The translations under genes and the position numbers were made by a program. A stretch of 14,372 nt of DNA from Pelagibacteraceae bacterium (lineage in GTDB: Bacteria; Pseudomonadota; Alphaproteobacteria; Pelagibacterales; Pelagibacteraceae): contig VTPF01000009.1 in assembly GCA_008638025.1 (NCBI GenBank), positions 1-14,372 on the forward strand, written 5' to 3'. Shown one piece after another: positions 6,142 to 13,352 of this stretch (within the stretch, counting starts at the first letter, position 1; every line of letters begins with the position of its first letter). Under the pieces are notes generated by a model. It was not told the DNA's origin and made no database searches. It was given only the letters and a program-made list of their open reading frames with translations.

Positions 6142-9100
6142 TGAGAAGACTTAAGCTGCTTTTCCAGCTCAATATCGATTGCATCAATTCGCTGTGTATT
6201 TTTTCCTATCATAAGATAAACCACAGGTATTACATACAATGTAAAGAAAGTAGAAAAAATCATCCCTGAAAAAATAACCACACCTATGGTTAATCTGCTT
6301 GCTTCACCAGGGCCAGATCCCAAAATCAAAGGAAGTACTCCGACGATAGTTGATAAAGAAGTCATTACAATTGGGCGTAATCTAATTTTGCAAGAATTTA
6401 CAATTGCTTTTTGAATATTTTGCCCTTCAATACGTAGTTGATTAGCAAATTCTACAATTAAAATTCCATTTTTAGCAGCAAGACCAATTAATATAATTAG
6501 TCCAATCTGGCTATAAATGTTTAAAGAACTTCCTGCTACAAGTATACCTATAATTCCCCCAAATATTGCAAGGGGAACAGTGAGCATAATAGTAAATGGA
6601 TGCACCCAACTTTCAAACTGTGCCGCCATAGAAAGATATGCAGTTAAAAGTGCTAAAGCAAAAATGAGATATATTCCAAGATTTGTTTTTTTATATTCCT
6701 CAGATTCTCCTTTGTAAGCAATTCTTACCTCTGGTGGTAATTTTTCCTTCACAACATTTTGTAAAAAATTTAAAGCTTTATCCATAGTATATTCCCCACC
6801 TAATCTTGCTGAAATTGTAACCGCTCTTTGTCTATTGTATCTATTTAAGAATGGAGCTGTGGCACTTTCAGAAATAGAGACTACTGAAGATAAAGGAATT
6901 AGTTGGCCTGTACTATTAGATCGAACAAATATTTTATTTAAACCGCTGGCATCTTTTCTGTTACTTAAATCAGATTGAAGAATAATATCATATTCTTTTC
7001 CATCATTAGTGAATTTGGTAACACTTCTAGAACCAAAGAAGGTTTCTATAGATCTGCCAATTGAATCAATGGATATTCCTAAATCAGCTGCTTTTTGGTT
7101 ATTAATTTCAACTTTAAGTTCAGGTTTAGTGATTGAATAATCATCTTCTACACTATTTAAACCTGGGTTTTTCCTAGCTTCTGCTTTAACAATTTCTTTC
7201 CACTCACTTAATTTTTCATAGGAGTTTCCAAGTAAAACAAACTGAATTGGCTTTTCTACGCCACCACCTCTTATTGATTGAGGCATTACTGGAAAAGCTA
7301 GTATTCCAGGAATTTTGCTTATTTCGGCAAAAGCTGAACGTAAAATTTCTTGACCAGATCTTTTTCTCTTAGCCCAATCTTCTAACAGCACAATAATGAA
7401 TCCTGAATTTAACTGCTTGGCGCTGCTTCCAAAACCAGGAACTCGTAGTAATAATCGTCTAATTTCTCCCTTACCAACTTGCGGTAAGAACATATTTTCT
7501 ATCTCTTGAGCTTTGCCTGCTGTAAAATTAAATCCAGAGCCATCAGCAGCTTTAATTATAACAAAAAAAACACCCCTATCTTCACTTGGCATTAATTCTT
7601 TTTTTGCAATTTTAAACAAGAATATATTTGCACATAAAATTAATATTAAAAAAGCAATTATCGATTTTCTTCTGTTTAATATAAATTCTAGAGTTTCAGA
7701 ATAAAAAGTTTCAAATTTTAAAAAATATTTATTAAATTTTTCTGTTACAAAAGATGGTTTTTTTTTGATTGTTAAATACTTTGAACCGATCATTGGAGAT
7801 AAGGTTAAAGCAACAAAGCTAGATATAATAACTGCAAAAGACATGCTTACAGCCATTTCTAAAAATAATCTTCCAATAAGTCCTTTAATAAATATAAGTG
7901 GTAAAAATACAGAAACCAAAACCACTGTTGTTGCTATAATTGCAAATGCCACTTGTTTTGAACCTTTAAATGCAGCCACTAAAGAGGTCTCACCCTCCTC
8001 CATTCTTCGATAAATATTTTCTCCCATAACAATTGCATCATCGACAACAATTCCTATCGCTATTACAATTGCCATAAGGGTGAATAAATTTAATGTAAAG
8101 CCAGCAAGATAAATTGCTAGAAAAGTAGATATCAAACAAACAGGTATGGCAACGGCAGGTATGATAACTGCAGTCAAATTTCCTAAAAATAAATAAATGA
8201 TAATAATAACTAAAATTACAGCTACAATAATGGTTCGATAAACTTCTTCAATTGCACCTTCAATATAAGTGGAACGATCAAATGCTACTTCTAGGCTTGA
8301 TCCACTAGGAAGTGTTGGAGAAATTTCTTTTATTTTTTCTCTTATAAGTTTTGCTACTTCGATGGTATTTGCTGTGGATTGTTGATAGATTCCAAGACCA
8401 ACATTCTGTTTGCCATTTCCTTTAAACAAAGTACTTGTGTTAAGAGCACCAAATTCAACTTTTGCCACATCTCGTAATTTTACTAGGGATCCGTCATTGT
8501 TTCTTTTAAGGATTAAGTCCTTATAATCCTCGAGTTTTACGTAGGCTTTTTGAACCTTAATAATTAAATCCATATTTTTTGATTCAACTTTACCCGCCGG
8601 AAACTCTACGTTTTGTTTTCTTAAAGAATCTTCTAATTCTTGAACAGTGATATTACGAGCTGCCATTGCGGTTGGATCGAGCCAAATTCTAAGAGAGAGC
8701 TCTCTTTCACCACCAAGGTTAATTTGGCCAACACCATCTACGTTTGCAAAATAATCTTTCAAATATCTATTTGCATAATCCGTCAATTCTAAATCTGACA
8801 TGTTGGGGCTTTGGAAAGCTAGCCACATAGTTGTAGTTCTGGCAGCAGATGCTTTGGTAATTTCAGGTGGATCAGCCTGGTCAGGTAAATTATCGACAAT
8901 TCTAGCTATTCTATCTCTTACGTCATTAGCTGCAGTATCTAAATCAATTCCTAAATCAAACTCTAAATTAATTGTAGCTCTTTCGTCTTCACTTTTAGAT
9001 TCTATGCTGACCACACCAGGAGTACCACCTACTCTATCTTCAATTTTTTGTGTTATCTGGGCATCAATAATAGATGCAGAGGCTCCTTTGTAATTTACTC

Positions 9101-9242
9101 TTATTGATACTTGGGCAGTCTCAATATCAGGCAATTCTCTTAAAGGTATTTTATTAAATGTAACAATTCCAAATAATACCAGTACTAAACTAAGGACCGT
9201 AGCAAAAACTGGACGTTTAATAGAAAGATCAGTTAAAAACAT
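6138..9242 (-). CDS. RND-family efflux transporter (HAE1/AcrB type), inner-membrane pump subunit
   Basis: A full-length 1034-residue proton-driven RND exporter. The N-terminal FLTDLSIKRPVFATVLSLVL is the first membrane segment of the hydrophobe/amphiphile (HAE1) class. There are two large periplasmic domains and about 12 transmembrane helices in two clusters (around 335-485 and 855-1010). The proton-relay aspartates Asp401-Asp402 sit in TM4 (GIVVDDAIVMGENIYRR), and Lys924 in TM10 (GLAAKNGILIVEFAN) matches AcrB Lys940. The C-terminal half has AAQFESW at 873-879, a conserved start of the TM8-TM9 region. All key residues are intact, so it should be functional. It starts 2 bases after the adaptor gene, so the two are cotranscribed. 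No outer-membrane channel or regulator gene is adjacent, and the substrate cannot be predicted. Confidence 0.95.
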   Translation of the reverse strand: MFLTDLSIKRPVFATVLSLVLVLFGIVTFNKIPLRELPDIETAQVSIRVNYKGASASIIDAQITQKIEDRVGGTPGVVSIESKSEDERATINLEFDLGIDLDTAANDVRDRIARIVDNLPDQADPPEITKASAARTTTMWLAFQSPNMSDLELTDYANRYLKDYFANVDGVGQINLGGERELSLRIWLDPTAMAARNITVQELEDSLRKQNVEFPAGKVESKNMDLIIKVQKAYVKLEDYKDLILKRNNDGSLVKLRDVAKVEFGALNTSTLFKGNGKQNVGLGIYQQSTANTIEVAKLIREKIKEISPTLPSGSSLEVAFDRSTYIEGAIEEVYRTIIVAVILVIIIIYLFLGNLTAVIIPAVAIPVCLISTFLAIYLAGFTLNLFTLMAIVIAIGIVVDDAIVMGENIYRRMEEGETSLVAAFKGSKQVAFAIIATTVVLVSVFLPLIFIKGLIGRLFLEMAVSMSFAVIISSFVALTLSPMIGSKYLTIKKKPSFVTEKFNKYFLKFETFYSETLEFILNRRKSIIAFLILILCANIFLFKIAKKELMPSEDRGVFFVIIKAADGSGFNFTAGKAQEIENMFLPQVGKGEIRRLLLRVPGFGSSAKQLNSGFIIVLLEDWAKRKRSGQEILRSAFAEISKIPGILAFPVMPQSIRGGGVEKPIQFVLLGNSYEKLSEWKEIVKAEARKNPGLNSVEDDYSITKPELKVEINNQKAADLGISIDSIGRSIETFFGSRSVTKFTNDGKEYDIILQSDLSNRKDASGLNKIFVRSNSTGQLIPLSSVVSISESATAPFLNRYNRQRAVTISARLGGEYTMDKALNFLQNVVKEKLPPEVRIAYKGESEEYKKTNLGIYLIFALALLTAYLSMAAQFESWVHPFTIMLTVPLAIFGGIIGILVAGSSLNIYSQIGLIILIGLAAKNGILIVEFANQLRIEGQNIQKAIVNSCKIRLRPIVMTSLSTIVGVLPLILGSGPGEASRLTIGVVIFSGMIFSTFFTLYVIPVVYLMIGKNTQRIDAIDIELEKQLKSSH

Positions 9243-9244
9243 TT

Positions 9245-10129
9245 TTATTCTACAGTTTTAATAATTTTTACTTTTGCTTTTGGTCTTACTTTGTTTGTTC
9301 CTTCGGAAAGAATAGTTTCTCCTTCTTGCAAACCAGAAACTATTTCTACTTTGTTTTCATTTCTTCTACCAATATTTACTTTAGATCTTTCAATTGTATT
9401 ATTTACTATTTTAAAAATAAACTTATCATCACCTTGAATTAGCAAAGCTTGTTCAGGAACGGACAGTGATTTTTTTTCATTAAAAATTACTTTTATATTT
9501 AATAACATTCCAGGAATTAATTTTTCTTCATTATTATCTATTTTGGCCTGAACTAGAATAGATCTTGTAGTAGGATCAACTCTAGAACTTATAGAAGTTA
9601 TAGTTCCATTAAAAGTTTCGTTGTAAGCGCCTGTAGTAGCCAAAACTTTTAAATCTTTTTTAATAATGGAAAAATAATTTTCGGGAAGCTTAATATCTAC
9701 TTTCAAAAATTTAATATCATCTAAATTTGCGATAATAGAGTTTTCTCCACCTAATATTCCAGGAGTTATTTCTCTTTTGCCAACTCGTCCTGAAAAAGGA
9801 GCAATAATATTTTCTCCATTGGTAAGTTTTGCAATTACCTCATTTTTTTTTACAAATGGATATTGATCAAAATTTACCGATTGAATTAAATTTTCTTTTT
9901 TAATTCGTATAGAAAAAGACTGATTGGCAATAGCAGTTCCAAAAGTATCAATTTGATCATAAAAGGAAAAATATTTAATTTTAGTTGCAATTACTCCAAC
10001 GGGAGCTTTTTTTTGAGCAGCAACTGCAACCTCTATTTTCTTTGAGATCACAGATCTACCCACAATAATAGATGTGATGATTATTGTAACGACAGTTAAA
10101 AATAAAATTATTTTATTTTGAGTTTTCAT
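9245..10129 (-). CDS. Periplasmic adaptor (membrane fusion protein) of the RND pump, hairpin apparently absent
   Basis: A 294-residue adaptor encoded immediately upstream of its pump. Residues 7-24 form one membrane anchor; there is no lipobox. The lipoyl, beta-barrel and membrane-proximal domains of RND adaptors are recognisable: the lipoyl second half IIAPFSGRVGKREITPGIL (108-126), SSRVDPTTRSILVQAKI (181-197), LIPGMLLNIKV (204-214), VPEQALL (224-230) and VSGLQEGETIL (264-274). Family members are usually about 350-400 residues. Here the first lipoyl strand region (FVKKNEVIAKL, 92-102) runs almost directly into the second half, with only about five residues between. The long coiled-coil hairpin that normally separates them, and that docks on TolC, is missing. 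The first lipoyl half has also lost the usual glycines. Borrelia BesA is a known hairpin-less adaptor, so the protein may still work. Confidence 0.9.
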   Translation of the reverse strand: MKTQNKIILFLTVVTIIITSIIVGRSVISKKIEVAVAAQKKAPVGVIATKIKYFSFYDQIDTFGTAIANQSFSIRIKKENLIQSVNFDQYPFVKKNEVIAKLTNGENIIAPFSGRVGKREITPGILGGENSIIANLDDIKFLKVDIKLPENYFSIIKKDLKVLATTGAYNETFNGTITSISSRVDPTTRSILVQAKIDNNEEKLIPGMLLNIKVIFNEKKSLSVPEQALLIQGDDKFIFKIVNNTIERSKVNIGRRNENKVEIVSGLQEGETILSEGTNKVRPKAKVKIIKTVE

Positions 10130-10144
10130 TTTTTTTTGCAGTTA

Positions 10145-10150
10145 ATTATC
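10145..10150 (-). promoter_or_regulatory. Candidate -10 element for the adaptor-RND pair
   Basis: The 72-base gap between the sulfurtransferase and the adaptor is the largest in the window. On the minus strand it contains GATAAT preceded by TG-like context, about 15 bases before the ATG. No convincing -35 lies at the right spacing (best is GATTTA). It would allow the pump to be transcribed apart from msrA-sseA, but the support is weak. Confidence 0.22.
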
Positions 10151-10201
10151 ATTTTCCTATGCTACTTTAAATCCGCATAATTTGGCGAAAAAATGATTAA
10201 T

Positions 10202-11032
10202 TTAAATTAAAAGACCTTCTTTTAGCGCCCATTCTGACCAGGAGCCGTCATATATGACTGCTTCTTTATCAGATACAATATTAAAGGCCTTTCCAATTAC
10301 ACAAGCTGCGACCCCAGAACCGCAAGAAAAAACCAAAGGAAGCTCCGGTTTAATTTTCAATGATTTAAACTTCTTTTCTAAAATTGGCTTTGCTAAAAAA
10401 CATTTCGTTTCAGGGTCAATACACTCATTCCATGGTAGATTAATGCTATTGTCAATGGAGCCACTTTGTAAATTTTTTCGTGGCTCGGGTTCAGTTCCTA
10501 AAAACCTACCTTTGCTTCTGGCATCTATAACTTGGAATGAATTTTGAGAAATATTGTTTTTAACATCATGATAAGTTTTCAATAAGGATAAATTTTCATT
10601 AACTTTAAAAACAGTTTTAGGATATTTTCTCCCCTTGCCAACTTCTGTTTCTTTTTTTTCTTTTAACCATTTAACCAGTCCTCCATCTAAAATTGAAACT
10701 TCTTTATGTCCATAATAGTTTAGCATCCACCATACTCTTGGAGAACTAAAGATTCCAAGGGCATCGTAAACAATCACATGATCTTGATTAGAAATACCTA
10801 AATTACCAATCATTTCTGAAAAAATATTTCCAGGCAAAACTGCATGGGGAGCTTCATTATTTTTATCGGAAAATTCATCAATATCAAAAAAAATAGCTCC
10901 CGGAATGTGAACGTTTTCAAATTCTAATTTACCAGATCTTTCTGTATTTGGAATGTGCCATGAGCAATCTAGTATTTTTATATTTTTATTGATTAAGTTT
11001 TTTCTTAACCAATCAGTGCTAACTAATCCCAT
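10202..11032 (-). CDS. sseA: Two-domain rhodanese-type sulfurtransferase, probably 3-mercaptopyruvate sulfurtransferase
   Basis: A 276-residue cytoplasmic tandem-rhodanese protein that moves sulfane sulfur from 3-mercaptopyruvate or thiosulfate to thiol acceptors or cyanide. The N-terminal inactive domain shows VSTDWL, ILDCSWH, HIPGAIFFDID (42-52) and VWWMLNYYGH (100-109). The C-terminal catalytic domain has VIDARSKGRFLGTEPEPR (168-185), then the active-site loop SCGSGVAAC with Cys237 and finally YDGSWSEW. CGSG(V/T)A loops are typical of mercaptopyruvate-specific enzymes, whereas thiosulfate rhodaneses more often carry CRKG(V/T). The usual GHIPGA after the EPR segment reads GSIDNS here. The start overlaps msrA by 14 bases, so the two genes are probably translated together. 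Physiological donor and acceptor are not shown by sequence. Confidence 0.86.
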   Translation of the reverse strand: MGLVSTDWLRKNLINKNIKILDCSWHIPNTERSGKLEFENVHIPGAIFFDIDEFSDKNNEAPHAVLPGNIFSEMIGNLGISNQDHVIVYDALGIFSSPRVWWMLNYYGHKEVSILDGGLVKWLKEKKETEVGKGRKYPKTVFKVNENLSLLKTYHDVKNNISQNSFQVIDARSKGRFLGTEPEPRKNLQSGSIDNSINLPWNECIDPETKCFLAKPILEKKFKSLKIKPELPLVFSCGSGVAACVIGKAFNIVSDKEAVIYDGSWSEWALKEGLLI

Positions 11033-11486
11033 ATTTCTTTTTTAATTTTTTATTATAATTTTGATGATACTCTTCTGCTGGAAAAAAAGTAGAAAATTTA
11101 TTTATTTCTGTAACAATTTTTCCATTAAACTTTTCCTTATTCATTTGTAGTTTTGATTCTTCTGCAATTTTTTTTTGATCATTATTAGTATAGAAAATAG
11201 CAGAACGATACTGGGTACCCATATCTGGTCCCTGTCTATTTAAAGTTGTAGGATCATGTATAGACCAAAATTCATTTAATAGTTTGTCAAAAGTTACTAT
11301 TGTAGAGTCAAATTCAATCCAAACTGCTTCTGCATGTCCAGTTGTACCAGAACAAACCTCTTCGTAATTTGGATTATTTGATGTTCCACCTGTGTATCCA
11401 ACCGCTGTCTTTATCACACCTGGAATTGAACTGTAAAAATCTTGAATACCCCAAAAGCAACCAGCGGCAAATATAGCTTTATTCAT
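11019..11486 (-). CDS. msrA: Peptide-methionine (S)-S-oxide reductase
   Basis: Repairs oxidised methionine (the S-sulfoxide) in proteins and free amino acid, using thioredoxin. Counted from the ATG at 11486 the protein is 155 residues. The catalytic motif AAGCFWG lies at the N-terminus with the nucleophile Cys10, then VGYTGG, NPNYEEVCSGTTGHAEAV, FWSIHDPTTLNRQGPDMGTQYRS and a terminal EEYHQNY; all are standard. A longer reading would use a TTG two codons upstream (11492), but the ATG is the better choice because the mature motif follows at the usual distance. The C-terminal resolving cysteines of some MsrA proteins are absent. It leads the minus-strand group and is coupled to the sulfurtransferase. 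No msrB is present here. Confidence 0.96.
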   Translation of the reverse strand: MNKAIFAAGCFWGIQDFYSSIPGVIKTAVGYTGGTSNNPNYEEVCSGTTGHAEAVWIEFDSTIVTFDKLLNEFWSIHDPTTLNRQGPDMGTQYRSAIFYTNNDQKKIAEESKLQMNKEKFNGKIVTEINKFSTFFPAEEYHQNYNKKLKKKYGIS

Positions 11487-11495
11487 TTTCAAATA

Positions 11496-11524
11496 TTTAT
11501 ACTAAGGTCTTGAACTGTGGTAAA
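11496..11524 (-). promoter_or_regulatory. Candidate promoter for msrA (and the genes behind it)
   Basis: On the minus strand, TTTACC (11524-11519) and TATAAA (11501-11496) are separated by exactly 17 bases. A transcript would begin about 11490, only a few bases before the ATG at 11486, giving a nearly leaderless mRNA. This matches the lack of a visible Shine-Dalgarno for msrA. It lies in the 47-base divergent gap shared with the EamA permease gene. Confidence 0.4.
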
Positions 11525-11533
11525 TAAAATTGA

Positions 11534-12418
11534 ATGTTTTCGTCAAATCAAATAGGAGTTTTTTATATGGCTATAAGTGCCATGAGCTTCTCTATTATGG
11601 ATATTTTAGTTAAGCTTATGTCTGCAACCTATCCAACTGGAGAATTGGTATTTTTTCGAGGTTTTTTTGGATTAATACCTATTTTTTTTATTATACCAAG
11701 AGAGAGATACAAAAATTTATTCCAAACAACAAAATTAAAACTTCATTTAGGCAGGGCTATTTTTGGAACACTGGGAATGGTTTCTATCTTTTTAGGTGTT
11801 AAATTCTTACCCATTGCTGAAGCAATTACTATAACTTTTGCAGCACCTATTTTTGCGACTATTTTCTCCATGATTTTTTTAGGAGAGCAAGTGAGAATAT
11901 ATCGATGGATTGCAATCATTGTTGGTTTGCTAGGAGTGGTCATAATTTTAAAACCGGGAACAGAGTTTTTTACTATTTATTCTATTTTCCCGCTTATGTT
12001 TTGTATATTTTTTGGCAGTATTGCGGTTATGATTAAACAACTGTCCAAAACAGAGCCTGATTATTTAATTATTATTTACTTTACTATCACTCTTATATTT
12101 TGTGGAATTATATCAATGTTTTTTGATTTTAAATTGCCCACACTTGCCGATTTGCTTTTTCTTATTCCTATCGGGATTGCTGGTTCAACAGGAAATATTT
12201 TTTTAACCATGTCACTTAGAAGAGCATCGGTGTCTACAGTTACACCTATTAAGTATTTAAGTTTAGTTTTTGCAACTTTAGCAGGTATATTTATTTTTAA
12301 CGAAATACCTCACCTGACTACTTTTGTGGGTGCTATATTAATTATATTAAGTTCATTAATTATTTTTAAAAGAGAGCAAATCAAAAAAGTTAGTCCTGTT
12401 GTAACAAGGCAAGTGTAA
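11534..12418 (+). CDS. EamA/DMT-superfamily membrane transporter
   Basis: A 294-residue inner-membrane permease with ten predicted transmembrane helices arranged as two EamA repeats (segments near 8-28, 38-54, 74-91, 94-116, 123-140, 148-167, 175-197, 205-224, 236-255, 263-277). Typical motifs are FRGFFGLIPIF (41-51), LGVKFLPIAEAITITFAAPIF (first half, ending at 107), FLGEQV (115-120) and IFIFNEIP (252-259). The family exports or imports metabolites such as amino acids and purines; the substrate here is unknown. Two starts compete. ATG 11534 keeps a full first helix, whereas ATG 11567 (codon 12) has a good AGGAG eight bases upstream but would truncate that helix. It shares TAATG with the glycosylase gene downstream, so the two are coupled. 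Confidence 0.88.
   Translation: MFSSNQIGVFYMAISAMSFSIMDILVKLMSATYPTGELVFFRGFFGLIPIFFIIPRERYKNLFQTTKLKLHLGRAIFGTLGMVSIFLGVKFLPIAEAITITFAAPIFATIFSMIFLGEQVRIYRWIAIIVGLLGVVIILKPGTEFFTIYSIFPLMFCIFFGSIAVMIKQLSKTEPDYLIIIYFTITLIFCGIISMFFDFKLPTLADLLFLIPIGIAGSTGNIFLTMSLRRASVSTVTPIKYLSLVFATLAGIFIFNEIPHLTTFVGAILIILSSLIIFKREQIKKVSPVVTRQV
11554..11558 (+). promoter_or_regulatory. Shine-Dalgarno AGGAG pointing to an internal EamA start
   Basis: AGGAG lies eight bases before ATG 11567, inside the first eleven codons of the longer EamA reading frame. It is one of the few canonical Shine-Dalgarno sequences in the window and argues for the shorter form. The hydrophobic pattern argues for the longer form. Confidence 0.4.
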
Positions 12419-13035
12419 TGAAAAAACCAAAATACTGGGGCCTTGCAAAAAAAACCTTATCAAAAAAAGACAAAGTGTTAAAAAAAATTATAAAAATGTA
12501 TAAAGGAAATTTAGTATCTCGTAGTGATCCGTTTTTTTCATTATGCAAATCCATAGTGGGGCAGCAAATATCTGTTCAAGCTGCTAATTCAGTTTGGAAA
12601 AAACTTTTTTTAAAATCTAAAAAAATTACACCAAAAAATATTTTAAGCTTGAATAAACGACAATTATCTTCTTGTGGGTTATCAAGACAAAAAATTGAGT
12701 ATTTAAAAATTTTATCAAAAAAATTTAAAGATAAAAGTATTGATATAAAAAAACTAAAAAAAATGAGTGATGAAGATGCAATTAAGTATTTAATTCAAAT
12801 AAAAGGGGTAGGAAGATGGACAGCAGAAATGTTTTTATTTTTTAATCAGCTTCGACCAGATATTTTTCCAATCCAGGATATTGGTTTATTAAAAGCAATA
12901 TCTAAAAACTATAAAATAAAATATCCGCCAAGCTCAACTAAACTTTCTAGTCTTAAAAAAACTTGGTCACCATATGCAACAGTTGCTACTTGGTATATGT
13001 GGAGAAGTATTGACCCTGTTCCAGTGAAATATTAA
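12418..13035 (+). CDS. HhH-GPD DNA glycosylase, AlkA/3-methyladenine DNA glycosylase II-like
   Basis: A 205-residue base-excision repair enzyme that removes alkylated bases such as 3-methyladenine. It has the helix-hairpin-helix glycosylase fold: SIVGQQISVQAANSVWKKL (45-63), GLSRQKIEYLKILSKKF (87-103), the hairpin LIQIKGVGRWTAEMFLFF (125-142) and the catalytic aspartate Asp154 in FPIQDIGLLKA. WSPYATVATWYMWR (183-196) closes the domain. It lacks the N-terminal TBP-like domain of E. coli AlkA (282 residues), as shorter bacterial and yeast Mag1-type relatives do. There is no iron-sulfur cluster motif, so it is not MutY or Nth. It starts one base before the end of the EamA stop codon (TAATG), and ends with a stop shared as TTAA with the DUF1330 gene. 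Confidence 0.92.
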   Translation: MKKPKYWGLAKKTLSKKDKVLKKIIKMYKGNLVSRSDPFFSLCKSIVGQQISVQAANSVWKKLFLKSKKITPKNILSLNKRQLSSCGLSRQKIEYLKILSKKFKDKSIDIKKLKKMSDEDAIKYLIQIKGVGRWTAEMFLFFNQLRPDIFPIQDIGLLKAISKNYKIKYPPSSTKLSSLKKTWSPYATVATWYMWRSIDPVPVKY

Positions 13036-13319
13036 ACACCTTCAACAATTTCTAAATCTCTAGTCGTTGTAGATTTTGCTAGAGCCCATGCCTCTTGATA
13101 CTCTTTTGAATGATAACAATTAATCGCAGCATCATAACTAGGAAATTCCCAAATAACCGTTCTTGGAATATTATTTCCCTCAAGCGTTTTATATTTTCCA
13201 CCCCTTACTAACGGTTTGCCTCCATGATCAATAATGGCTTGGGTAGCTTTTTTTCCATAATCACCTAAATTTTCCTGGCTTTCTATTTTTTTATAAATTG
13301 CAATCCAATACCCCTTCAT
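13032..13319 (-). CDS. DUF1330 family protein (small dimeric alpha-beta barrel fold)
   Basis: A 95-residue cytoplasmic protein of the DUF1330 family, which has a ferredoxin-like dimeric alpha/beta barrel fold and no proven function. Its conserved pattern is clear: MKGYWIAIYKKI at the start, HGGKPLVRGGKY (32-43), LEGNNIPRTVIWEFPSYDAA (46-65), CYHSKEYQEAW (68-78) and a final IVEGV. An AAGGAG Shine-Dalgarno on the minus strand (13332-13327) sits seven bases before the ATG, making this one of the best supported starts here. It is a single-gene unit, divergent from the phosphoribosyltransferase across 33 bases and convergent on the glycosylase. Confidence 0.88.
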   Translation of the reverse strand: MKGYWIAIYKKIESQENLGDYGKKATQAIIDHGGKPLVRGGKYKTLEGNNIPRTVIWEFPSYDAAINCYHSKEYQEAWALAKSTTTRDLEIVEGV

Positions 13320-13326
13320 TTAAAAA

Positions 13327-13332
13327 CTCCTT
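13327..13332 (-). promoter_or_regulatory. Shine-Dalgarno for the DUF1330 gene
   Basis: The minus strand reads AAGGAG seven bases upstream of the ATG at 13319, a near-ideal ribosome binding site. It stands out because most genes in this window have none. Confidence 0.6.
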
Positions 13333-13352
13333 CTAATAGATTAAAATTAAAT

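Noticed and set aside
8800..9093. 97-codon plus-strand open frame opposite the RND gene
   Set aside because: It lies wholly antisense to strongly conserved RND coding sequence and shows no family pattern; it is a shadow. The antisense open frames at 831-1166, 7765-8013 and 10254-10547 were dismissed for the same reason.
9785..9847. Frameshift or pseudogene as the cause of the short adaptor
   Set aside because: The frame is continuous on both sides of the junction, both flanks match the family, and the pump gene is intact, so an in-frame absence of the hairpin is the simpler reading.
10197..10210. Perfect 14-base palindrome TTAATTTAAATTAA at the sulfurtransferase stop
   Set aside because: It is made only of A and T, would form a weak hairpin with no loop, and is expected by chance in such AT-rich DNA.
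11487..11492. TTG start for msrA two codons before the ATG
   Set aside because: ATG 11486 gives the normal N-terminus for the family, and the candidate promoter would leave no leader before the TTG.
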